From positions 1 through 64,000 of the forward strand of contig MAAF01000091.1 of NCBI GenBank assembly GCA_002163005.1: 64,000 bases of DNA. Reading direction: 5' to 3'. The position numbers and the translations under genes are program-made. Positions 26,454 to 33,969 of this stretch are shown here, in pieces; within the stretch, counting starts at the first letter, position 1, and each line of letters starts with the position of its first letter. Below the pieces are notes generated by a model. The model saw nothing but the letters and a program-made list of their open reading frames with translations. It did not search any database and had not been told where the DNA came from. This DNA comes from Colwellia psychrerythraea. Lineage in GTDB: Bacteria > Pseudomonadota > Gammaproteobacteria > Enterobacterales > Alteromonadaceae.

Positions 26454-27602
26454 ATGATAATAAAAATACTGAGATATTGTGAAGTGAAAAGACAACTTAA
26501 TACTGGAATACATATACTCGCTTTACCCACAGTTCAGCCCAGCAGCATTGCACAATTATTTCCTAAAGAATTATCGGGTTCCTCAATTGAGACCATGGAC
26601 TCAAACGGTAATTGGATCAACAGAGAAATAGTTAAATATCAAAACAATACTTTTGTTATTTCACAAGCCTATTTATCAATTCCCCCCCTAACCACTTTAA
26701 GATTAACCCTTAAGCGCACCATTACCATTGATTGGCATGTGACATTTTCAAGTAATAGCGGCTTGGCACTAACCAAATTCAATTTTGAAATAGGGTTTAA
26801 TTTTAATAAAGCATTGTACCTGTGTCAGTTATCAAAGTTAGTTTATGAAAATGAATCAGTAATTAATGACACGATTAAATCTTATTACGACTTTGATGAT
26901 TCTCAATATTACTCCAAAAACAGTCATAAAAATCTCTTAAAAAACAATTTTACTGCGCTACTGCTAACCTTCATTCGCGGGAAAAAAAGTGTTATCGATT
27001 TGCAATTTATGTATTTGCAAAAATTAGATAAAACAACAGGAAAAAATATAATTACCATTGTATTTCGGGGGTCTCAAGAGCCCCAAGATTGGATGACCAA
27101 CTTTACCTTTAAAGATATTGATTTCTTAAAACGAGGTAGAGTACATAAAGGTTTTTACCAAGCGTTTCGATTGTTTATTCAAACGTTGAATAAACAACGT
27201 AACGATGACAACAATATTCCTACTTCTATTCTTGATAATGTAGACACCTTCAATCAAACATCTAAAATAATACTAACAGGCCACAGTCTTGGCGGAGCAC
27301 TGGCTACAATAGCTAGCTGCTACCTTATGGAGATTGGTGTTAACAGGGAAAACATAGACGTTTACACGTTTGGCTCTCCTCCTGTTGCAACCCTTGACCT
27401 TTGTAATTATTATAAAGAAAAATTAGATATTTACCGTTTAGTAAACTCGAATGATGTTGTGCCACAGCTCGAAAAAATAACCAATTTATTTCATATAGGC
27501 AAAGAAATATTACTTCCTTCTAACGAAGGAGAAATACACGCTTGTGAAAGTTATATTGATAACATAATTGATCAGGTAGGATTAAAAAATGATAGTTTAT
27601 AA
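26454..27602 (+). CDS. Class 3 lipase (alpha/beta hydrolase) with an extra N-terminal domain
   Basis: 382 residues. The C-terminal half is a lipase class 3 domain: TIVFRGSQEPQDWMTNF (oxyanion region), nucleophile elbow GHSLGG with S278, VYTFGSPPVA, acid D334 in NSNDVVPQ, and likely catalytic H362 in GEIHACES. The first 125 residues form a beta-rich domain (PPLTTLRLTLKRTITIDW) that I do not recognise. No signal peptide or membrane span is visible, so it is cytoplasmic unless exported by a signal-less route. Phospholipase-type enzymes of this class can be secretion effectors, but no secretion genes are nearby. The start at 26454 has only a weak ribosome site. Confidence 0.8.
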   Translation: MIIKILRYCEVKRQLNTGIHILALPTVQPSSIAQLFPKELSGSSIETMDSNGNWINREIVKYQNNTFVISQAYLSIPPLTTLRLTLKRTITIDWHVTFSSNSGLALTKFNFEIGFNFNKALYLCQLSKLVYENESVINDTIKSYYDFDDSQYYSKNSHKNLLKNNFTALLLTFIRGKKSVIDLQFMYLQKLDKTTGKNIITIVFRGSQEPQDWMTNFTFKDIDFLKRGRVHKGFYQAFRLFIQTLNKQRNDDNNIPTSILDNVDTFNQTSKIILTGHSLGGALATIASCYLMEIGVNRENIDVYTFGSPPVATLDLCNYYKEKLDIYRLVNSNDVVPQLEKITNLFHIGKEILLPSNEGEIHACESYIDNIIDQVGLKNDSL

Positions 27603-27831
27603 AAATTAAAAGACTTAGTTTAAGTCGTAATTAATTCACATTAATTTTATTTTGGGCAATTATCTTATTTTAAATTAACAGGTATTAATCTGAATTTAAG
27701 GGATTGAATAGATGAACTCCGCATTGCAAAACTGCAAAATGTTCAATTTAAGCGAATGACTAAAGCCCAAGCAGATGAGCTAGTATCGGCCTATTTTAAA
27801 TTTACACTTATTAAGTGACATGGATTCTATC
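27603..27831. other. Intergenic with a possible gene remnant
   Basis: A start-less open frame at 27711-27818 encodes DELRIAKLQNVQFKRM, then TKAQADELVSAYF and a stop. The codon pattern looks protein-like, but the family is not recognised and the upstream frame is closed by a TGA. It directly precedes the repeat at 27832. Confidence 0.3.
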
Positions 27832-28017
27832 TATACCCAAGCTACTTGAAGCTGCGTGTTTCAGGACCACTGAGCGATTTATGATCAAGGCGCCTCATTT
27901 TATTAATGGTTATTCGGGAGAATGTGCTCCTGAACAACCATTCTCTTCAATCAATGCCTTGCCTAAAGACGTTTCAAATTCTAGCTGAATCATGCATCTT
28001 CAAGTGGAACGGGTATA
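27832..28017 (+). repeat. TATACCC-type palindromic repeat, copy B
   Basis: 186 bp bounded by TATACCCAAGCTACTTGAAG and CTTCAAGTGGAACGGGTATA. It shares TGAGCGATTTATGATCAAGG, then CGCCTCATTTTATTAA, with copy A (59821), and the core ATTCTCTTCAATCAATGCCT with copies A, D and E. An inner hairpin GGGAGAATGTGCTCCT is present. Copies differ mainly by internal deletions or insertions. Confidence 0.75.
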
Positions 28018-28339
28018 TATATTTAAAAAAGGTGGATAATTTAAATCCCTGTAACAGCGACGAAAAATGGTCAAATTTAATTAAAGCTAGGCGTAAACTA
28101 AACACCATGAAAATAATAATTATTGGTTTAACATCTCAATAAAAGTGGGGGTTTAGTGAGTAATGGCACCGTTAACCTAATCATCAAATATAATAATTGG
28201 GGTATTACATCTTATTTAATTATGCTCGCGTATTGGTAACCCTAAAAATGTCAGTGCGATCAATTATTAAACTTGATAGGAAAATAATACTTAAACTGCT
28301 AATATAAAACATTATTTTTATAAAAAGAAGTACCCTTTG

Positions 28340-28837
28340 ATGGAAAAATTGTTTGAAGAAATACTGTGGAAAAGTCGATTAATATTAATAGTTGCCGTTA
28401 TATGCTGTGTTGTAACTGCCGCATCATTTGTTATTTTAGGCGTTTTCGAAGTTATTCATTTAATAGAAGGGCTTTTCTCTTATCTTGTAATGCATAGCGA
28501 AGATGTTTCTAGAGACTCCCTAGTGCTAACAGTTATTGAAATTCTAGATACATTCTTAATCTCATCAATATTGTTTATATTTTCTTTTGGTTTGTATGAA
28601 TTGTTTATTAGTCCTATTGAAAGTTCTAGAGAATTAACGTCTCAAGCTTTTCAAATAAAAAGTATTGAAGAACTAAAAGCTAAACTGGGTAAAGTCATTG
28701 TTATGCTTTTAGTGATAAAGGTTTTCGCTCATTTAGTCGAATTAAAGCCCTCAAGCATGCTTGAAATGCTATATCTCGCCATTATCGTACTACTTGTGTC
28801 TATAAGCCTTTGGCTAGGTCATGACAAATCACATTAG
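28340..28837 (+). CDS. UPF0114 (YqhA)-like inner-membrane protein
   Basis: 165 residues from the ATG at 28340, with AGAAG about 9 bases upstream. Three to four membrane spans: SRLILIVAVICCVVTAASFVI, VLTVIEILDTFLISSILFIF, KVIVMLLVIKVFAHLVEL and MLYLAIIVLLVSISLWLG. The arrangement of LDTFLISSILFIFSFGLYELFISPIE followed by IKSIEELKAKLGKVI matches UPF0114, a family of unknown function. It ends 49 bp before the AAA-REC-FtsH fusion gene on the same strand, so the two are likely one transcript. Since that fusion lacks its own membrane spans, this protein could be its membrane partner (inference). Confidence 0.75.
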   Translation: MEKLFEEILWKSRLILIVAVICCVVTAASFVILGVFEVIHLIEGLFSYLVMHSEDVSRDSLVLTVIEILDTFLISSILFIFSFGLYELFISPIESSRELTSQAFQIKSIEELKAKLGKVIVMLLVIKVFAHLVELKPSSMLEMLYLAIIVLLVSISLWLGHDKSH

Positions 28838-28886
28838 TTAACACTATTACTTTGTTACTTCTTTCAATTATTTAAATGGTATCGCT

Positions 28887-31800
28887 ATGTCTTTCCGAAA
28901 TTTAGTTAAGTTTTTTTTTCATGATAAAAAAATATCATATAATGATAACTCATCAGAATATAATGATTTTTCTGATACCAATAGTCTGACGCCAATTATT
29001 CTCGCTCTATTTAATTGGTCATTAAAAGGGACTGAACTCGATAACAAAGTTGTTACTTTCACTTTGCATAAACAGAATAAATCATTACTTGGTTTATGTG
29101 CAAAAGATATTGATTTTCATGATTCTGACTGCGTTCGAAAATTATTAAAAGAAACACCTTTTTACCAAGCAATAGTCGATAACGCAAAAAACATGCATGA
29201 CGAAAATTTATGTATCACTCATTTTATCAAAACGAGTAGGTTTAGAGATGAACTACTCTCAGACGGTGATGAGATAACAATTGAGCAGGTTATTCATAAT
29301 ATATTTTCCCTTAACTATAAAGTCGACATCGCACCCTCTGTGCTAAATGATGTTGTTAAGATATATGAACAAAACTTGGCTCTTAAAGAAGAAATAAAAA
29401 GTGCAGAAGAAAAGCTCATAAAAGAATCGACATCAAGTGCTATGGAAACGGCTTTTAATAACGTTAGAAGTACTGAAGTAGTAGAAAAAAAACTTACTCC
29501 ATCATTTAATATTAAAGAACACTACGTCACTTTAGAAGATAACTCAAGAGAGTTACTTAATGAAATAACCGTCGTATCTACTGCGTATTTTCTCTTTAAA
29601 AATTCGAACACGAGTACTTCAAAGATTGAATATGCAAACCTAAAGTTACCAGAAGTAAATTTTGATATCTTCTTTGCAGCCATATTGAATGTTCCCTATG
29701 TATTAGATCGTTTCGCACAAGTAATGTCTTGTTATCATTATCAAATAATTTTTCCTAAACCAGTCTACAAAAATAGACAAAATATATTTGATATAGCTGA
29801 CATTAGAACCTTTGATTCTGATAAAGGTAATACATCTAACTGGTATGCTGAAGCTAAACGCCCCTTATTTAACCTTACATTCGCTAAATCTATTGAGCAT
29901 TGCTTAAATAAATCATTTAACGGCACCACAATTGATTTAGACCAATTAGTTGACACCATTCTCAACCTCGAAGATGAATATATACATGATTTTAAGGCGA
30001 TGAACGATTGTAAAAACCGTTCAGTCAAATCAGTAAAAGTAACGCAGCTTTTACAAGAAGAACTAAGTAGTAAGATCATCGGCCAAAGAAGCGCAATTGA
30101 GGGCTTATGCGAGGGATATTTGTCGTCTTGCATTCATCGAAACGAAGGCCCTAGAATGATATATACATTCGCAGGTCCATCAGGCGTTGGGAAAACTTAT
30201 TCAGCGAATAACTTTGCCGAACTACTCAATAAGGTTGAGCATTCTGGCTATACATTTAACACGTTTAATATGGAGCATTTCTCCCACGAAAGAGACTCGA
30301 TGAAGTTGATGGGTTCTGGTAGCCAATATACGGATTCTTCATTAGGCCTGCTTACAAATATGGTGAGAGCACAACCACGTCAAATATTTCTTTTTGATGA
30401 AATTGAAAAAGCTCATCCCAATGTTATTCAATCATTACTCAGTATCCTAGACTCAGGACAAACTGTGGACTCAACCAGTTGTGAGAAAGTAAACTTTACC
30501 CAAGCAATTATCATTTTCACCACGAATCTAGGTCAAGATTTATTTACTAAGAACAATCAAAACCACCAAGTAAATGTATTTGATGTGCTTCGTACTTCTA
30601 AAAACAGCCAAACAGGGCAAGGCTTATCTCCTGAATTTGTCAGTCGATTATCAAAAGGATGCCCAGCTTTATTCTCCAATTTAAAAGTAAATCATTTCAT
30701 CAAAACAGCTGAATCAAAATTGAATGATGACGAAACAGGATTAAGTGGTATTACCTTTAATTGGCCTGAAAATTTTTGCACTTTTTTACTCAAAAGCCTT
30801 TCTCCTGAGATTAACATGCGGCTTATAGAAAGTGCCCTATCTGAACTACAAGCAAACATTTTACAAAAAACAATTCCGTTTCTTGATGACAACAAAGAAA
30901 ACATCACCATTAACGTAAACCTAGATGACAATTTATTAGAAAAAAATAAAACTAAAATATTAGTGTTAGATGATGACCCAAGAGTTTTTGAAGCAACTAA
31001 TTCATCACTAACTAATGAAGATATTGTGCTTTGCAGCAACACAAACGATATACCCAATTATTTAGAAAAATTCCGCCCTAGCACTATATTAATCGATATT
31101 AACACCCTAGATTATAATAGCTTTAGTGAATTAGTGGATCAATTAACACTACAAAACCCTCAGCTTATTCTCTTTACTTACCAGCTAGAAAGTGATTTAA
31201 AACACACTACTTATAACTATAACCACGAAGAAATAAGAGAGCACTTTTCTTTAAACACTGTATCGTTTATCGAAGAACTTTCGGCAATGTTTAAACGGGT
31301 AAATCATTACATTGAAACAGAAACATCTTTAGATAAGATGCGTAAAAAAAATAAAATGCTTAGCTATAAAGTGTCTGTAGATATGCCTTTAGAGTCCATT
31401 GAAGTGACATTTCATGATTTACAAAGCAAGCAATTAGTTCATACAGAAGATCTTCGTGAAGGTGATTTATTTTCACATTCTACGCCTAACAGCAAATTAG
31501 CTGACGTAATTGGCTTAGACCGAGCTAAAAAACGCTTAAACGACGTTATAGGTTGGTTAAAGCAACCATCAAAGTTAAACAATTTTGGAGTATCTGTACC
31601 CGCAGGTTATTTGTTTGCCGGGCCTCCTGGCACAGGGAAAACGTTACTAGCGAAAGCTGTCGCTGGCGAATGTGACTTACCATTTTTTTCCGTCTCAGCT
31701 GCCGAATTGTCTTCCCCTCATCATGGAGGAACAACACAAAACATCAAAAAACTATTCAATACCGCAAGAAAATATGCACCGGCGATTGTCTTTATTGATG

Positions 31801-32801
31801 AAATAGATGCCATTGCTTCTGCCAGAACAGCCAATACGAGTGGAGCTGCTCAAGATGCAAATCTAACGGTCAACGCATTATTAACTGAGATGGATGGCTT
31901 TGATGATAAAAGCCAAATTTTTGTATTAGCTGCGACAAATCACCCGACAAGGCTAGATAGTGCAATTACGCGTCCAGGACGATTTGACGAAACCATCTAT
32001 TGTGATTTGCCCAATAAAGAAGCCCGTGAGGTTTTCTTCAATCGTTATGCCCAACAGCATCACTTGAATTGGAGCGAAGCAGAACTTCTTAATTTAGTCG
32101 CTCTTGCCCGAGGCATGTCTCCTGCCCAAATCCAACAGGTGCTAAAAGAAGCCATTCAATTTGCAGTATCCAATGACGTTCAGCTCACAGAAGATATTGT
32201 TGAAAGTGCCATGATACGTGTAAGGTTTGGATCTCCTTCTGAACACTTATTTTTAAGCGGTGATGAAAAACGAAAAACGGCCTATCATGAAGCAGGACAT
32301 TTATTAGCACATCACTTTTTATTTCCAAAACATCATATTGACTTCATCACCATTGAACCTCGAAACCAAGCACTAGGATTTGTTGCTACAAGGCAGCCTG
32401 ATGAATATGAAAGTTATTCTAAAATAACCATTATGTACAAACTACAAATGTTACTTGCAGGTAGAGTAGCTGAAAAACTTTGTACCGGCTCTGCTGATGA
32501 AATTAGTACAGGAGCAAGTAGCGATATTGAAAAAGCGACACAACTTGCCATGCATGCGGTTTATCAAGGCGGTATCGAACCCTCTGTAGGTCCTTTAAAC
32601 GTTGGTATGTTAACCCGGTATGAAGAAAGCGACTTACTGGCTAATGCGCAAAATGCGGTAAAACGATGGATTGACACTGCAGAACAAGATATTGAGACTT
32701 TGCTCAGTAATAATTACAAGCTACTAGAAATTATCGCGGAAACACTTATTGATAAAGAGTCATTAATGGGCCATGAAATATCAAAGTTATTGGACAAATA
32801 A
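28887..32801 (+). CDS. ClpB-like AAA+ / receiver / FtsH-like AAA+-M41 protease fusion
   Basis: 1304 residues in one frame. Residues 1-390 are unrecognised, mostly helical, with a coiled-coil-like stretch near 165-190. About 395-680 is a ClpA/B-type AAA+ module: Walker A GPSGVGKT (430-437), Walker B FLFDEIEKAHP (D504, E505), sensor IIFTTNLG. About 689-805 is a receiver domain: LVLDDDP (D695-D697) and phospho-acceptor D737 in LIDIN. About 885-1100 is an FtsH-type AAA+ domain: Walker A GPPGTGKT (912-919), Walker B FIDEIDAI (D971, E972), MDGF pore-2 region, and second-region Arg in RPGRFD. About 1115-1300 is an M41 peptidase: HEAGH (1134-1138) and third zinc ligand D1213 in TGASSDIEKAT. All catalytic residues are kept. 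FtsH's N-terminal membrane spans are absent, so it is probably soluble. It should be an ATP-driven zinc protease with a second unfoldase ring. Confidence 0.9.
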   Translation: MSFRNLVKFFFHDKKISYNDNSSEYNDFSDTNSLTPIILALFNWSLKGTELDNKVVTFTLHKQNKSLLGLCAKDIDFHDSDCVRKLLKETPFYQAIVDNAKNMHDENLCITHFIKTSRFRDELLSDGDEITIEQVIHNIFSLNYKVDIAPSVLNDVVKIYEQNLALKEEIKSAEEKLIKESTSSAMETAFNNVRSTEVVEKKLTPSFNIKEHYVTLEDNSRELLNEITVVSTAYFLFKNSNTSTSKIEYANLKLPEVNFDIFFAAILNVPYVLDRFAQVMSCYHYQIIFPKPVYKNRQNIFDIADIRTFDSDKGNTSNWYAEAKRPLFNLTFAKSIEHCLNKSFNGTTIDLDQLVDTILNLEDEYIHDFKAMNDCKNRSVKSVKVTQLLQEELSSKIIGQRSAIEGLCEGYLSSCIHRNEGPRMIYTFAGPSGVGKTYSANNFAELLNKVEHSGYTFNTFNMEHFSHERDSMKLMGSGSQYTDSSLGLLTNMVRAQPRQIFLFDEIEKAHPNVIQSLLSILDSGQTVDSTSCEKVNFTQAIIIFTTNLGQDLFTKNNQNHQVNVFDVLRTSKNSQTGQGLSPEFVSRLSKGCPALFSNLKVNHFIKTAESKLNDDETGLSGITFNWPENFCTFLLKSLSPEINMRLIESALSELQANILQKTIPFLDDNKENITINVNLDDNLLEKNKTKILVLDDDPRVFEATNSSLTNEDIVLCSNTNDIPNYLEKFRPSTILIDINTLDYNSFSELVDQLTLQNPQLILFTYQLESDLKHTTYNYNHEEIREHFSLNTVSFIEELSAMFKRVNHYIETETSLDKMRKKNKMLSYKVSVDMPLESIEVTFHDLQSKQLVHTEDLREGDLFSHSTPNSKLADVIGLDRAKKRLNDVIGWLKQPSKLNNFGVSVPAGYLFAGPPGTGKTLLAKAVAGECDLPFFSVSAAELSSPHHGGTTQNIKKLFNTARKYAPAIVFIDEIDAIASARTANTSGAAQDANLTVNALLTEMDGFDDKSQIFVLAATNHPTRLDSAITRPGRFDETIYCDLPNKEAREVFFNRYAQQHHLNWSEAELLNLVALARGMSPAQIQQVLKEAIQFAVSNDVQLTEDIVESAMIRVRFGSPSEHLFLSGDEKRKTAYHEAGHLLAHHFLFPKHHIDFITIEPRNQALGFVATRQPDEYESYSKITIMYKLQMLLAGRVAEKLCTGSADEISTGASSDIEKATQLAMHAVYQGGIEPSVGPLNVGMLTRYEESDLLANAQNAVKRWIDTAEQDIETLLSNNYKLLEIIAETLIDKESLMGHEISKLLDK

Positions 32802-32948
32802 ATTATGGCTACCACCTTTAAAATATTTTTAAGACAAACAAATATATATTAAACATGACTTAGACGAACGACAAAGATATGGAATAGATGCGGATATTCG
32901 TAGAAAAACAAGGATTATTTTTAGATATAAGATTGATATTGAAGGATT

Positions 32949-33458
32949 CTATAATTCATCAAAATCGAGACTATCCCATTCGTTAAACTCCTTATATATT
33001 GATTTTTCAACTGAATTCATTCCTCGATCAGTTTTAACCATCAAAGCTGTATAAGGCTGTAAGCCTTTAACTTCTATTTCATTAAAGTACATATCATTTA
33101 CACGTATAATTTCGGTGTAAAGCTCATCTTTTGTATAACATTCAACATTAACATTAGACATATATTCAAAAATATTTTTCAATGCCGCGATGCAGCTACC
33201 AATTAAATATGTATCTAGCCCTGTTCCAGCAGGCCCTATTATATGAATGTCTTCTATTGTAGGGGATGCTAATGTGATTGTTTTCTTTATTGCATCAAAT
33301 CTAATGATGAAAGTCCTATTATTTTCAAAAAAATATTTTTCACATTCTGATATGCACCAAGATCTTTCTTCTATTGCCTTCATGAGAGTATCAAACCGTG
33401 CAACTTCTAACCTTGAAACATGGAGTTCAAGGTGAAAAAAGCTAAATATATTATCCAT
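32949..33458 (-). CDS. Hypothetical acidic protein, 169 residues
   Basis: It starts at an ATG with AAGGAA 6 bases upstream. The protein is soluble and acidic, with an alternating alpha/beta pattern: FSFFHLELHVSRLEVARFD, a mid-protein IHIIGPAGTGLDTYLIGSC, and a Glu/Asp-rich tail ending DSLDFDEL. The GPAGTGLDTYLIG segment resembles a small-molecule loop, but it is not a Walker A motif because it lacks the Lys. No family recognised. It converges on the AAA-REC-FtsH gene with 147 bp between stops. The small membrane protein gene at 33567 lies upstream on the same strand. A link to the protease, for example as substrate or adaptor, is only positional. Confidence 0.6.
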   Translation of the reverse strand: MDNIFSFFHLELHVSRLEVARFDTLMKAIEERSWCISECEKYFFENNRTFIIRFDAIKKTITLASPTIEDIHIIGPAGTGLDTYLIGSCIAALKNIFEYMSNVNVECYTKDELYTEIIRVNDMYFNEIEVKGLQPYTALMVKTDRGMNSVEKSIYKEFNEWDSLDFDEL

Positions 33459-33566
33459 AACAGTTCCTTAATGGTGAGACTCGACTGAATAACTATCAAA
33501 AAAATAATTAAACATTTGCTACTGGTGGTTATGGTGAGCTTTAAGCGCTATGTTCTAAACGCTAAA

Positions 33567-33722
33567 TTAGTTAATTTTTTTAAGTGCTTTCCACCTGTAT
33601 ACACCATAAAAAGCCACAATAGCTAAGACTACAGCGCCGAGTTCTGAGAAAAAGCTTCCAATAGCTGCTAGCTCGGTCGCTGTAATAGCTGTTATTTCGG
33701 TTACTTTAGCGGTTACTTGCAT
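33567..33722 (-). CDS. 51-residue single-span membrane protein
   Basis: A short frame with AAAGGATT nine bases before the ATG. The N-terminus is a Thr/Ala-rich amphipathic stretch (MQVTAKVTEITAITATELA). Then comes one membrane span (LGAVVLAIVAFYGVYRW) and a basic tail KALKKIN. The order amphipathic/acidic helix, membrane span, basic end is that of filamentous phage coat proteins and of small holin-like or stress peptides. No phage genes are nearby, so I do not assign it to either. It is 109 bp upstream of the 169-residue gene on the same strand and may share its transcript. Confidence 0.6.
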   Translation of the reverse strand: MQVTAKVTEITAITATELAAIGSFFSELGAVVLAIVAFYGVYRWKALKKIN

Positions 33723-33969
33723 CTAGATAATCCTTTAATATAAGAGAGCATAATACTTTTATAATCAGCATCAATTAACAGAGCTGCTTTCCATTTTTTT
33801 CATACTATAAAGGCAATTATCTGCCGTTAAAAGACTGTTTTGGTGAAACTTTGATTAAGATCATCGACAACTAAACAATTAACTAACTTAATTGATAAAA
33901 TCTCGATAAACTTGTTCCTCGAGGTTTTCTGTAGTTATGCATACCACATCATTTAAATAGGAGCACTTA

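Noticed and set aside
27906-28142. 78-codon open frame
   Set aside because: It lies mostly inside repeat copy B and shares no protein-like pattern.
29765-30133. Minus-strand frames within the AAA-REC-FtsH gene (also 30692-31057 and 31546-31737)
   Set aside because: They overlap conserved ATPase coding sequence and have no ribosome sites.
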